Below are positions 44,655-54,171 of a stretch of DNA of 64,000 bases, piece by piece; position 1 is the first letter of the stretch, and each line of letters opens with the position of its first letter. A program made the translations under genes and the position numbers. The notes below the pieces were generated by a model that saw only the letters and a list, made by a program, of their open reading frames with translations, was not told where the DNA came from and ran no database searches. The stretch comes from Porphyrobacter sp. CACIAM 03H1 (GTDB taxonomy: Bacteria > Pseudomonadota > Alphaproteobacteria > Sphingomonadales > Sphingomonadaceae): contig NZ_CP021378.1 of assembly GCF_002215495.1 (NCBI RefSeq), positions 1 through 64,000 on the forward strand. Direction: 5' to 3'.

Positions 44655-45668
44655 ATGGAAACCTATCCCAAGACCGCCGCGCTCATGCAGCGCGGCACCG
44701 ACTTCCTCGGCTGCGAGACCGCGATCCTGTGCGGCGCGATGAGCTGGGTGTCGGAGCGCAACCTCGTCGCCGCGATCAGCAACGCGGGCGGCTTCGGCGT
44801 GATCGCCTGCGGGGCGATGACCCCCGAGCTGCTCGACACCGAGATCGCCGCGACCAAGGCGCTCACCGACCGCCCCTTCGGCGTCAACCTCATCACCATG
44901 CACCCGGCGCTGTTCGATCTCATCGCAGTGTGCCGCAAGCATGGCGTGACCCACGTGGTGCTCGCGGGCGGCATCCCGCCCAAGGGCTCTGTCGAGGCGA
45001 TCAAGGCCGATGACAGCGGCATCAAGGTGATCTGCTTCGCGCCCACCCTCGCCCTCGCCAAGAAGCTGCTGCGCTCCGGGGCGGACGCGCTGGTGATCGA
45101 GGGGATGGAAGCGGGCGGCCATATCGGCCCGGTCTCCACCAGCGTGCTGGCGCAGGAAATCCTGCCCGAACTCGCGGCCGAGCACCTGATCTTCGTCGCC
45201 GGCGGCATCGGCCGGGGCGAGGCGATTGCCTCCTACCTCGAGATGGGCGCGGCCGGGGTCCAGCTCGGCACGCGCTTCGCCTGCGCGACCGAGAGCATCG
45301 CCCATCCCGATTTCAAGAAGGCCTTCTTCCGCGCCTCGGCCCGCGAGGCGGTGGCTTCGGTGCAGGTCGACCCGCGCCTGCCGGTGATCCCGGTGCGCGC
45401 GCTCAAGAACAAGGGCACCGAGGAATTCACCGCCAAGCAGCGCGAAGTCGCGGCCCTGCTCGACGAAGGCGGGATCGACATGGCCGAGGCCCAGCTCCAG
45501 ATCGAGCACTTCTGGGCCGGTGCCCTGCGCCGCGCCGTGATCGAGGGCGATGTCGAGAACGGCTCGGTCATGGCCGGGCAGTCGGTCGGCATGGTCACCA
45601 GGGAAGAACCCGCTGCCGACATCATCGCCGAGCTGATGGCACAGTGCGAGGCGGCGCTCGCCCGATAA
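44655..45668 (+). CDS. nitronate monooxygenase-like FMN oxidoreductase
   Basis: A 337-residue TIM-barrel flavoprotein of the 2-nitropropane dioxygenase/FabK superfamily. The N-terminus ([42 protein letters not shown]) and [10 protein letters not shown] are typical, as are the flavin-binding [15 protein letters not shown] and [29 protein letters not shown]. Substrate may be a nitronate or an enoyl thioester. It is sandwiched between purT and purU with gaps of 11 bp and 1 bp, so it is co-transcribed with them. Confidence 0.88.
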   Translation: METYPKTAALMQRGTDFLGCETAILCGAMSWVSERNLVAAISNAGGFGVIACGAMTPELLDTEIAATKALTDRPFGVNLITMHPALFDLIAVCRKHGVTHVVLAGGIPPKGSVEAIKADDSGIKVICFAPTLALAKKLLRSGADALVIEGMEAGGHIGPVSTSVLAQEILPELAAEHLIFVAGGIGRGEAIASYLEMGAAGVQLGTRFACATESIAHPDFKKAFFRASAREAVASVQVDPRLPVIPVRALKNKGTEEFTAKQREVAALLDEGGIDMAEAQLQIEHFWAGALRRAVIEGDVENGSVMAGQSVGMVTREEPAADIIAELMAQCEAALAR

Positions 45669-45669
45669 G

Positions 45670-46536
45670 ATGGCCGAGCCCCTCGTCCTCACCCTCGCCT
45701 GTTCCGACCGGCCCGGCATCACCGCGCGGGTCACCGGCTTCCTTTTCGAGCGGGGCGCGAACATCCTCGACGCGCAGCAATTCAACGACCGTGCGGAAAG
45801 CGGCGGGACCGACCGCTTCTTCATGCGCGTGGTCTTCGATCCCGACGGTTCGACCGCAGACGGGCTGCGCAACGATTTCGCCGCACTGGCGGACGAATTC
45901 GGGATGGAATGGAAGATGGCGCGCGAGGATCGCCCGCGCCGCACCATCATCATGGTCAGCAAGTTCGACCACTGCCTCGTCGACCTGATTTACCGCTGGC
46001 GCACGGGCGAGCTGGCCATCGATCCGGTGGCGATCGTCTCCAACCATCCCCGCGAAGCCGCAATCCGGGTGGATATCGGGGACATCCCCTTCCACCACAT
46101 TCCCGTCACGCCCGAGACCAAGCCCTCCGCCGAGGCAAGCTTGCGCGCTCTGGCGGAGGAGACCGGTGCCGAGCTGGTGGTGCTGGCGCGCTACATGCAG
46201 GTCTTTTCGGACGAACTTTCTGCGCATTTCGCCGGGCGCGCGATTAACATCCACCATTCCTTCCTCCCCGGCTTCAAGGGCGCGCGGCCCTATCACCAGG
46301 CCCACGCGCGCGGGGTGAAGATCATCGGCGCGACGGCGCACTTCGTGACGGCCGATCTCGACGAAGGCCCGATCATCCACCAGGATGTCGAGCGCATCAC
46401 CCATGCCGACAGCCCGGAGGATCTGGTGCGCAAGGGCCGCGACATCGAACGCCGCGTGCTCGCCGAGGCGGTGCGGCTGTTCGCGGCCGAGCGCGTGCTG
46501 ATGAATGGCGGGCGCACGGTGGTGTTCCGCGGCTAG
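45670..46536 (+). CDS. purU: formyltetrahydrofolate deformylase
   Basis: Hydrolyses 10-formyl-THF to formate and THF. The 288 residues have an N-terminal ACT domain ([32 protein letters not shown]) and a formyltransferase-type catalytic domain with [42 protein letters not shown], carrying the conserved Asn/His/Asp set (INIHHS, DLDEGP). Its formate is the substrate of PurT two genes upstream. Confidence 0.95.
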   Translation: MAEPLVLTLACSDRPGITARVTGFLFERGANILDAQQFNDRAESGGTDRFFMRVVFDPDGSTADGLRNDFAALADEFGMEWKMAREDRPRRTIIMVSKFDHCLVDLIYRWRTGELAIDPVAIVSNHPREAAIRVDIGDIPFHHIPVTPETKPSAEASLRALAEETGAELVVLARYMQVFSDELSAHFAGRAINIHHSFLPGFKGARPYHQAHARGVKIIGATAHFVTADLDEGPIIHQDVERITHADSPEDLVRKGRDIERRVLAEAVRLFAAERVLMNGGRTVVFRG

Positions 46537-46603
46537 GCCGGAAGAAGCCGCTTTCACACTATGTTAAATGGTTAATGGCATTGCCGGGGCAAGGAGATCG
46601 TTC

Positions 46604-47029
46604 ATGCCCGCACTGTCATGGGAAATTCTGCGCCTGATCGCGCTGGTGGTGGTTTTCTTGCCGGTGCTGGTCGTCAACCTGCGCACCGGGACGCTGCCGA
46701 ACTGGGGCTCCCTCGCGGTGCTGGTGGCGGGAGTCGTGATCGGCCTGTTCCGGCCCGATCCGCTCGATCTTCCGTGGCTGTTCTGGATCGGCGGTCTGGT
46801 GACATGGCTCGCCCTGTTCGCCGCGATGCGGGCACCGGCGGGGCTGGTCAAGATCGGCATCGCCTTCCTGCCGTGGTTCGAAGGCCCGGGCGAATATCTC
46901 GCCTTCATCGTCATCGCGATGCTGATCGTCGGAATGGCGGGGGCGACGATGCGCTTCAAGACCGTGCCTTTCGCGCCTGGCCTGATGATCTCCGGCCTCG
47001 GCCTCTTCGCGGTCACCGCCGCGATGTGA
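46604..47029 (+). CDS. degenerate prepilin-peptidase-like (CpaA/TadV) membrane protein
   Basis: A 141-residue protein with four or five membrane helices; the start at ATG 46604 has AAGGAGATC upstream. Layout follows type IV prepilin peptidases of the short CpaA/TadV kind: VVNLRTGTLPNW corresponds to the first catalytic loop (normally D...R..IPN) and APAGLVKIGIAF to the second (normally GxGDxK). Both catalytic Asp are missing (Asn25 and Leu81 in their places). It is therefore probably not a peptidase. It may be a scaffold or antagonist in Tad pilus assembly. TTAA-rich sequence lies just upstream. Confidence 0.6.
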   Translation: MPALSWEILRLIALVVVFLPVLVVNLRTGTLPNWGSLAVLVAGVVIGLFRPDPLDLPWLFWIGGLVTWLALFAAMRAPAGLVKIGIAFLPWFEGPGEYLAFIVIAMLIVGMAGATMRFKTVPFAPGLMISGLGLFAVTAAM

Positions 47030-47105
47030 GGCATCACCGGGCGGGCTGTGCGCCCGCTCATTTCGCGGATTGCGGTGCCGGGCGCGGCGGGGCATTCTGG
47101 CCTGC

Positions 47106-47507
47106 ATGATCGTCCAGCGCCTCGACCATGTGAACATCATCACCGACCGGCTTGGCGAGACCGCGCGCTTCTATGCCGAACTGCTCGATCTCGAGGAGCG
47201 CGATGGCCCGCCGCCGCTGACGCCCGAGAACGCGCGGTGGATGTATGACGCGGGCGGGCAGGCGATCCTGCACCTCAACGCGGTGGGTTGCCCGCGCACC
47301 TTCGAGCGCGCCGTGACGCCCGGCGCCGAAACCGGCGCGATCCATCATGTCGCACTGCGCTGCGGGGAATTCGAGGAAGTGAAGGCACGGCTCGATGCCC
47401 GCGGGGCGGATTACCGGGTCAACGACATCCCCGCGATCGGCCTGAGGCAGATCTTCACCGCCGATCCCAACAACGTGCTGCTCGAGCTGAACTTCTTCGC
47501 TAGCTAG
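47106..47507 (+). CDS. VOC-superfamily protein
   Basis: A 133-residue glyoxalase-fold protein from ATG 47106 (MIVQRLDHVNIITDRLGETARFY). Metal ligands of the usual type are visible: His in DHVNI, His in IHHVALRC and Glu in NNVLLELNFF. Substrate cannot be predicted. Its stop overlaps that of the convergent beta-propeller gene. Confidence 0.88.
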   Translation: MIVQRLDHVNIITDRLGETARFYAELLDLEERDGPPPLTPENARWMYDAGGQAILHLNAVGCPRTFERAVTPGAETGAIHHVALRCGEFEEVKARLDARGADYRVNDIPAIGLRQIFTADPNNVLLELNFFAS

Positions 47508-48610
47508 CGCGGGAGATCGGTCGCCTGCACCTCGGTGCCTATGGCGTAGAGCCTGACCCCTGCCCCTGTCGGTACGGCCTGGAACTTGTTCGCCGCCCGC
47601 GCAATGGGCACGCGCTCCCACGTCTGGCCGCCGTCCTTCGTCGCGAAGCCGCCAGCGGCAGTGCCGACGAAGCCAACGTCCTTCGAGACGAAGCCGATGC
47701 CGAACTGGCGCGCGGTCTTGTCCTGCGCCATTTCTATCTCGCGCCAGGTCTTGCCTCTGTCGTCGCTGCGGATGACGAGCTGGGTGGCGCGTTCGGGATC
47801 GTAGGACTGTACGGTAGCGTAGCCGGTGGCGCCGCCTTCGGGAAAGCTGGCCTTCCAGATCAGCTCGAAGGGGCGGCCCGAGCGGTAGACCTCCTTCCAC
47901 GTTTTGCCGCCATCCTCAGTGCGCAGCACCAGCCCCTCGGCCTGCGCCGGATCGGGATGGGTGGCGGCAAAGACGAGGCCGGTCATTTCGTCGAAGAACT
48001 TGATGTCGAGGATCATTCCTGCGTGCGGCGTCATGTCGATCACGCTCCACGTCTCGCCCCCGTCGACCGAGCGCAGGATGCCGGTCGGCCCGCCGACCCT
48101 GCCGGCGGCATGGATCACCGTGCGCGGTTGCAACTCGCCCTGATAGATGCGGCGGGTATGCAGGATGTCGATCGCACAGACGCCCTTGATGGTCGCCGCG
48201 CCGGTATCGACCGCCTCCCATGTCCGCCCGCCGTCGCGGGTGCGATAGAGCGGGGTCGTGTCGGTGACGCCGGGGTAGTAATCGGTGCCGATGTTGCCGA
48301 TGAAGCCGTTCATCCGGTCGACGAAGCCGACCGCGCGCACGAACGTGCCGGGGCGGCTGGCGACCTTCTCCCACGTCGCGCCGCCGTCCCTGGTGGCGAA
48401 GAGATCGCCCGCGCCGGTGCCGTACCAGCCGTGGTCCGCATCGACGAAGCTGACCGAGTCCCGTTTGCCGCGATAGGCTTCGGTCGTGAATGTGCGCCAT
48501 TCGCCCGCCTGAGCAGGCGCGGCGGCGGATGCGGGCGCGGGGGCCTGCTCGGCGGCAAGCGGCGCGGTGATGGCCAGCGCGGCGAGCGCGGCGGCGATAC
48601 GTGTTGTCAT
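47504..48610 (-). CDS. exported YCF48/sialidase-like beta-propeller protein
   Basis: A 368-residue secreted protein from ATG 48610 with a signal peptide (IAAALAALAITAPLAA). It is built of repeated blades with Asp-box-like turns: TRDGGATWEKV, TRDGGRTWEAV, SVDGGETWSVI, TEDGGKTWKEV, SDDRGKTWREI and TKDGGQTWERV. These are typical of BNR/YCF48-type propellers, which act as assembly factors or sugar-binding proteins. No sialidase catalytic residues are evident. It starts 25 bp downstream of the end of the PQQ dehydrogenase gene on the same strand, suggesting co-transcription and perhaps help in enzyme assembly. Confidence 0.82.
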   Translation of the reverse strand: MTTRIAAALAALAITAPLAAEQAPAPASAAAPAQAGEWRTFTTEAYRGKRDSVSFVDADHGWYGTGAGDLFATRDGGATWEKVASRPGTFVRAVGFVDRMNGFIGNIGTDYYPGVTDTTPLYRTRDGGRTWEAVDTGAATIKGVCAIDILHTRRIYQGELQPRTVIHAAGRVGGPTGILRSVDGGETWSVIDMTPHAGMILDIKFFDEMTGLVFAATHPDPAQAEGLVLRTEDGGKTWKEVYRSGRPFELIWKASFPEGGATGYATVQSYDPERATQLVIRSDDRGKTWREIEMAQDKTARQFGIGFVSKDVGFVGTAAGGFATKDGGQTWERVPIARAANKFQAVPTGAGVRLYAIGTEVQATDLPR

Positions 48611-48635
48611 GGCGTGCGCCCCCTGTGGCCGGGCG

Positions 48636-50810
48636 CTATCGGCGGGCGATTTTCTTCCCCGCCTCCAGCGCCTTGTCTTCGTTGGCGCGCTTGATGACAT
48701 AGGCGCGGATCGCCTCGATCTCGTCTTTCGACAAAGAGCCCTTGAAGCTCGCCATACCGTTGTCCTTGAGCGCGCCGCCCTCGACCACCGCGTTCCACGC
48801 CTGCGCGCTTTCGAGTGATCCGGCGCGGCGCAGGTCCGGGAGCACGGTCGAGCCGACCGCGCCCGGCGCGTGGCAGACGGCGCAGTAGCGGCCGTACTTG
48901 GCCTGCCCGACGGCGATGACCTCCGGCGCGGCGGTGCTTGGCGGCGGGTCGAGGGGCAGGTCGGCGAGCGCGGGCTCGGGCGGCAGCTTGGCGGTGCCGC
49001 CGAGCTTGAAGACGAGCAGGCGCGAGATGTTCCGCACCGGCGCCTTGCGCGCGATGATGTCGCCATCGACCGACAGGGCATAGGCCCCGCCCCAGCCGGC
49101 CAGCACGGCGACATATTGTTCCCCGTTCACGGTGTAGGTGACGGGCGGCGCGACCACGCCGGTCTGGGCGGCGAAGCTCCACAGCTTCTTGCCGGTGCCA
49201 GCATCATAGGCGTTGAATTCGCTCCCTGTGGTGCCCTGGAAGACGAGGCCGCCGCCGGTCGCCAGCAGCCCCCCGTTCCACGGCCCCGGGTGCTCGACCG
49301 TCCAGCGCGCCTTCTGCGCCACCGGGTCCCATGCCACCAGCATCCCCCGCAGCGTGCCCGCGACCTGCTTGCGGAAGCCCCCGTCGGGCGGCAGGTCGCC
49401 CGCGCCGAGGTTGAACCCGGCATTGAAGCCGCGTGCGCGATCGGGCTTCCAGTTGGCCTCGGGGGCATACATCATCCCCGCCTCGAAGGCCGGGATGTAG
49501 ACGAGGTTCTCGGTCGGGCTGTAGGCCATCGGGTGCCAGTTGTGGCCGCCCAGCGCGCCGGGGGTGACAAGCGCAGGCTTGCCGGTCTTGTCGACACGTG
49601 TTTCCGGGTTCTCGATCGGTCGGCCCGTCTTGGGGTCGATGCCGGTCGCCCAGTTGACCGTCACATAGGGTTTGGCGCTGATGAACTGCCCCGTCTCGCG
49701 GTCGATCACGTAGAAGAAGCCGTTCTTGGGGGCCTGCATCAGCACCTTCCGGGGCTTCCCGTCGATCTCCATGTCGGCGAGCATGATGTGCTGGGTGGCG
49801 GTGAAGTCCCAGGTCTCACCGGGCGTGGTCTGGTAGTGCCAGACATACTCGCCCGTCGAAGGGCGGATCGCGACGATGCTGGAGAGGTAGAGGTTGTCCC
49901 CCTCCCCTGTCCCGTCCTTGCCGGGCGAGCGGTAGGCGCGATTCCACGGACTGCCGTTGCCGACCCCGATATAGAGCAGGTCGAGATCGGGATCGTAGGC
50001 CATCGAATCCCACACCGTCCCCCCGCCGCCGATCGCGTCATTGGCGCCGAGGACGTCCATGTTCCATGTGGCCGCCGCCTTCTTGAGATGCGCCGGCGCG
50101 TCCTCGCCCGGCCCGCCTTCGGGGACGGTGTAGAACTTCCAGAGCTGCTCCCCGTCCTCGGCATCATAGGCCGCGACAAAGCCGCGCACCCCGAACTCCG
50201 CGCCCCCGTTGCCGATGATCACCTTGCCGTCGATCACCCGCGGCGCGCCGGTGATGGTGTAGCTCTTGGACTGGTCGACGGTGACCGTCTCCCACGCCAC
50301 CTTGCCGCTCTCGCGGTCGAGCGCGATCAGGCGGCCATCGAGGGTGCCGAAGAACAGCTTGTCGCCCCAGGCCGCAAGCCCGCGGTTCACGACATCGCAG
50401 CACGCCTTGACCGCGGTCTCGCCGGGAACCTGCGGGTCATACTCCCACAGCTTCTCGCCCGTGGTCGCATCGAAGGCCTTTACCTTGCTCCAGGCCGTGG
50501 TGAGATAGAGCCTCCCGTCGATGACGAGCGGCGTCGCCTCCTGCCCGCGGCCGGTGTCCATGTCGGCATACCAGGCCAGGCCTAGCTGGCCGACATTCTC
50601 CCGGTTGATACCCTCCAGCGGGGAATAGCGCTGTTCGGAATAGGTGCGCCCGTGGCTGATCCAGTTGGCGGCATCGCCGTCGGCCGACACCAGCATCGCG
50701 GCGGTGATCCCCTCGCCGCTCCCGTCTTCACCGAAAATCTGGCTGCAATTGGCCAGCGTGCCTGCTGACAGCAACAGCGCAGCCCCCAGCGCCCATCGCT
50801 TGAATTCCAT
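48636..50810 (-). CDS. PQQ-dependent quinohemoprotein alcohol dehydrogenase
   Basis: A 724-residue periplasmic enzyme from ATG 50810 with a signal sequence ending near TLANCSQ. The eight-blade PQQ propeller shows W-docking motifs such as GEKLWEYDPQVPG, ESGKVAWETVTVDQ, GEYVWHYQTTPGETWDF and KKLWSFAAQTGV. The vicinal disulfide ACCDVVNRG is present. The C-terminal domain carries a haem-c site, CAVCH, making it a type II quinohemoprotein. It oxidises alcohols or aldehydes and passes electrons to the respiratory chain. The in-frame extension beyond 50810 lacks coding character. PQQ synthesis genes are not in the window. Confidence 0.93.
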   Translation of the reverse strand: MEFKRWALGAALLLSAGTLANCSQIFGEDGSGEGITAAMLVSADGDAANWISHGRTYSEQRYSPLEGINRENVGQLGLAWYADMDTGRGQEATPLVIDGRLYLTTAWSKVKAFDATTGEKLWEYDPQVPGETAVKACCDVVNRGLAAWGDKLFFGTLDGRLIALDRESGKVAWETVTVDQSKSYTITGAPRVIDGKVIIGNGGAEFGVRGFVAAYDAEDGEQLWKFYTVPEGGPGEDAPAHLKKAAATWNMDVLGANDAIGGGGTVWDSMAYDPDLDLLYIGVGNGSPWNRAYRSPGKDGTGEGDNLYLSSIVAIRPSTGEYVWHYQTTPGETWDFTATQHIMLADMEIDGKPRKVLMQAPKNGFFYVIDRETGQFISAKPYVTVNWATGIDPKTGRPIENPETRVDKTGKPALVTPGALGGHNWHPMAYSPTENLVYIPAFEAGMMYAPEANWKPDRARGFNAGFNLGAGDLPPDGGFRKQVAGTLRGMLVAWDPVAQKARWTVEHPGPWNGGLLATGGGLVFQGTTGSEFNAYDAGTGKKLWSFAAQTGVVAPPVTYTVNGEQYVAVLAGWGGAYALSVDGDIIARKAPVRNISRLLVFKLGGTAKLPPEPALADLPLDPPPSTAAPEVIAVGQAKYGRYCAVCHAPGAVGSTVLPDLRRAGSLESAQAWNAVVEGGALKDNGMASFKGSLSKDEIEAIRAYVIKRANEDKALEAGKKIARR

Positions 50811-50958
50811 CGATCCCGCTCTCCCCTGAGGCCTTGCACCGGCCTCTTTTGTCGCATGTTGCCGCGCACAGAACGGCTTGTCCATTCCCGCTTGTGGATC
50901 GCGCCCGCCCGGGCCAGAACCGGCAGCGCGGCGAGGGATGCGCGAGAGGAGTATTTCG

Positions 50959-51837
50959 ATGTGCGATGAAAGCAAGCTGGCCGAATGGGCGCGGGCGACT
51001 GTCAGCCGCCGCCAGTTCGGCGCGCTCACCGGCGCGGCGGCGCTGGCCGCCTGCGCGAGCGGTGAAAGCGAGAGCCTGGCCCAGCCCCTCCCCGGCCTCA
51101 AGGAGCGCGGTGTCAATTTCGAGACCGCCGATGGCCGGATGGACGGCTTTCTCGTCCAGCCCGAAAGCGGCACCCATCCCGCGGTGATCCTGTGGCCGGA
51201 CATTGCCGGCATCCGCGAGGCCAAGCGCAACATCGCCCGCAAGCTGGCGGGCGCCGGTTACGCGGTGCTGGTGGTGAACCCCTATTACCGCGACGTCACC
51301 GGCGAACAGTTCGCCGATTTCGCCGCCTTCATTGCGCAAGGCGGCTTCCAGAAGGTCGGTCCGTGGCGCGGCAAGCTCAATGCCGAGACGATCATGCGCG
51401 ACGCCAAGGCGATCACCGACTGGCTCGACCGGCAGGAGGGCGTCGATCAGGCGCGCGGGATCGGGACGCAGGGCTATTGCATGGGCGGACCCTTCACTGT
51501 CTGGAGCGCGGCCGCCGTGCCTTCGCGCATCAAGGCGGCGGCGAGCTTCCACGGTGGCGGGCTGGTGCGCGCCGATGCCCCGATGAGCCCGCACAAGGTC
51601 CTCGGCGAAGTCGATGCCGCACTGCTGATCGCTGTGGCGCAGGACGATGACGCCAAGGACCCCGCCGACAAGACCACCTTTGCCGAGGCCGCCAAGGCCG
51701 CCGATGTCGACGCGATCGTCACCGTTTATCCCGGCAATCACGGCTGGATGGTGTCCGACAGCCCCGCCTACGACGCCACCGCCGCCGCGCGCGGCGAGGC
51801 GGACCTCAAGGCGCTCTACGCGAGGGCACTGGCCTAA
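50959..51837 (+). CDS. Tat-exported dienelactone hydrolase family protein
   Basis: A 292-residue alpha/beta hydrolase from ATG 50959, preceded by GAGGAG. The N-terminus has a twin-arginine signal (SRRQFGALTGAAALAACASG), and the Cys in LAACAS may be lipidated. The hydrolase shows HPAVILWPDIAGIREAKR, the nucleophile elbow GTQGYCMGGPF with Cys as in dienelactone hydrolases, Asp in VAQDDDAKD, and His in YPGNHGWMV. Substrate unknown. It is divergent from the PQQ dehydrogenase gene. Confidence 0.88.
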   Translation: MCDESKLAEWARATVSRRQFGALTGAAALAACASGESESLAQPLPGLKERGVNFETADGRMDGFLVQPESGTHPAVILWPDIAGIREAKRNIARKLAGAGYAVLVVNPYYRDVTGEQFADFAAFIAQGGFQKVGPWRGKLNAETIMRDAKAITDWLDRQEGVDQARGIGTQGYCMGGPFTVWSAAAVPSRIKAAASFHGGGLVRADAPMSPHKVLGEVDAALLIAVAQDDDAKDPADKTTFAEAAKAADVDAIVTVYPGNHGWMVSDSPAYDATAAARGEADLKALYARALA

Positions 51838-51997
51838 TTCCCGCCCCGGTCCTCTCGCCCGTTCGAGCGGGACGGGCGGAGGGTCGGACTCCCGTGACAA
51901 GGCAGATTGACTCGGGTCGGCGAAGCGCATAGGTCATGTGATAAAGTTTCATGGCTCTCGCCATGCGACCTTCCCATCCCTTTCGTCCGGACCTGTC

Positions 51998-54151
51998 ATG
52001 ACCAAGAGCCGTGCCCTGCTGGCGCTCACCCTTTCGGGTGCCGCGCTTCCCTTCATCCATGCCCCGCTCGCTGCGGAAGACAGCGCCGACACTGCCAGCG
52101 AAAGCGAAACCCAGGACAACATCCTGATCACCGCCACCCGCCCGGCCTATCGCGGCGAATTCGAACCGCTCGAGGTGCCGCAGGCCGAGCAGGTGATCGG
52201 CCCGCAGCAGCTGCGCGACATCAACGCGCTCGACCTCAATTCCGCTCTCGACCTTGCGGCCTCGGTCGCGCGGCAGAACAATTTCGGCGGGCTGTGGAAC
52301 AGCTTCGCGGTGCGCGGCTTCGTGGGTGACGAGAACCTGCCGAGCAACTACCTCGTCAACGGCTTCAATGCCGGGCGCGGTTTCGCCGGACCGCGCGACC
52401 TTTCCGGGATCGAGGCGGTCGAGATCCTGAAAGGCCCGCGCGCCGCGCTGTTCGGGCGCGGCGAGCCGGGGGGCACGGTCAACCTCGTAACCAAGCGCCC
52501 CCGCTTCGAGAGTGCGGGCGAGATCCGCCTGCTTGCCGGCTCCTTCGACACCTACCGCGCCGATGCCGACCTCCAGACCACGCTGGGCGATGCCGTCGGC
52601 GTGCGCTTCGCCGGGTTCTACGAGGACGCAGGCTCTTTCCGCGACACGGTCGAGACCGAGCGTTACGGCTTCATGCCCTCGGTCGCGGTGAAGCTCGGGG
52701 AGGCGACCCGGATCGTCTACGAGCTCGAATATGCCCGTCAGGAGGTCCCCTTCGACCGCGGCGTCGTGGCGGTGAACGGCCAGCTCGGCGTGATCCCGCG
52801 CAGCCGCTTTCTTGGCGAGCCCGGCGAAGGGCCGAACGTCGCAGAGGTGCTCGGCCACCAGATCGAGCTGCAGCACGATTTCAACGACAACTGGAGCGCG
52901 CTCGTCGGGGTGAACTATCGCGACACCTCGCTGCTCGGGACCTCGACCGAGGCCGAGCTGACCGCCAGCCGCCAGCGCTTGCTGCGCGACGGGCGCACAC
53001 TCACCCGCCAGCGCCGCCTGCGCGATTACGATGCGACCTATTTCGTCGCCCGCGCCGAATTGGCGGGCAACTTCACCACCGGCGATGTCACCCACCGCGT
53101 GCTGATCGGCGCGGATACCGACCGCTTCGAGAACGATCAGGTGTTCCTGCGGGCGCGCGGGCCGACGCTGGCGAGCAACCCGACCGAGCAGCAGCTTCAG
53201 GCGATCGACATCTTCAACCCCGTCTATGGCCGCTTCCCGCTCGCAACCCTGGCCCCGCTCACCAACCAGGTCGAGGTGCAGAACGCGACCGGCGTCTATG
53301 CCCAGTATCAGGTCGGTATCTCCGAGACCTTCGAACTGCGCGTCGGTGGGCGCTATGACGATTACGACCAGCGCCTCACCAACCGTGCCAACGGGCGGGT
53401 GCGGGAGGCGGGCGAGAACCGCTTCAGCCCGCAGGTCGGCGCGGTGTGGCGGGCGACCCCCGAGATCTCGATCTATGCCACCTATGGCGAAAACTACCGC
53501 CCGCTGTCGGGCGCGGATTTCACGGGCAATCCCTTCGATCCCAACCTGTCGGAAAGCCTCGAGGGCGGGATCAAGTATGCCGCCGCCAGCGGCCGCCTCA
53601 CCGCCACGGCGAGCGTCTTCTCGATCCAGCAGGGCAACATCCTCGTCGCCGACCCGGTCAATGCCGGCTTCACTGTCGCGGGCGGCGAGGCGCAGAGCCG
53701 CGGCTTTGAATTCGACCTCGAGGGAGAGCTCGCCCCCGGCCTCGATCTGTGGGTGTCCTATGCCTATGTCGATGCCGAGATCGAGAACGACGTCGCCGAC
53801 CCCGACTTCGGCAAGCTGATCCGCGCCGGTGACCGGCTGCTCAACATCCCCGAACACACGCTGAGCGTCCAGCTCGCCTATTCGACGGAAGTGGCCGGCC
53901 GCGACGTGCGCTTCGGCGGCGGGGTGCTGCACGTCAGCGAGCGGCTGGGCGAGGTCGGCACGACCTTCGAACTGCCCGACTACACCCTCGCCCGCCTGTT
54001 CGCGGAAGCCGAGCTGACCGAAGGCGTGCGGTTGCGAGTGGATGTCGACAACCTGTTCGACACCACCTGGTACAGCAATTCCTTCTCGCAGCTCTGGGTG
54101 CAGCCCGGCACGCCGCGCAACGCCCGCGTCATCGCCAGCTTCGCCTTCTGA
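51998..54151 (+). CDS. TonB-dependent siderophore-type receptor
   Basis: A 717-residue outer-membrane receptor from ATG 51998 with a signal peptide (LLALTLSGAALPFIHAPLAA). It has a TonB-box-like DNILITATR, a plug (about 55-190) with IEAVEILKGPRAALFGRGEPGGTVNLVTKRP, and a 22-strand barrel ending in NARVIASFAF with a terminal Phe. The form resembles the siderophore subfamily. It is the first of five tightly spaced genes including an ABC exporter/importer and a deacylase, so its ligand is probably handled by them. No Fur box or sigma/anti-sigma pair is recognised upstream. Confidence 0.93.
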   Translation: MTKSRALLALTLSGAALPFIHAPLAAEDSADTASESETQDNILITATRPAYRGEFEPLEVPQAEQVIGPQQLRDINALDLNSALDLAASVARQNNFGGLWNSFAVRGFVGDENLPSNYLVNGFNAGRGFAGPRDLSGIEAVEILKGPRAALFGRGEPGGTVNLVTKRPRFESAGEIRLLAGSFDTYRADADLQTTLGDAVGVRFAGFYEDAGSFRDTVETERYGFMPSVAVKLGEATRIVYELEYARQEVPFDRGVVAVNGQLGVIPRSRFLGEPGEGPNVAEVLGHQIELQHDFNDNWSALVGVNYRDTSLLGTSTEAELTASRQRLLRDGRTLTRQRRLRDYDATYFVARAELAGNFTTGDVTHRVLIGADTDRFENDQVFLRARGPTLASNPTEQQLQAIDIFNPVYGRFPLATLAPLTNQVEVQNATGVYAQYQVGISETFELRVGGRYDDYDQRLTNRANGRVREAGENRFSPQVGAVWRATPEISIYATYGENYRPLSGADFTGNPFDPNLSESLEGGIKYAAASGRLTATASVFSIQQGNILVADPVNAGFTVAGGEAQSRGFEFDLEGELAPGLDLWVSYAYVDAEIENDVADPDFGKLIRAGDRLLNIPEHTLSVQLAYSTEVAGRDVRFGGGVLHVSERLGEVGTTFELPDYTLARLFAEAELTEGVRLRVDVDNLFDTTWYSNSFSQLWVQPGTPRNARVIASFAF

Positions 54152-54171
54152 CCCCGCCCGGAGAACCGCCG

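Noticed and set aside
51806-53932. Long minus-strand frame opposite the TonB receptor gene
   Set aside because: It mirrors the GC-rich codon pattern of the receptor gene, whose translation has full family motifs. The reverse reading has none.
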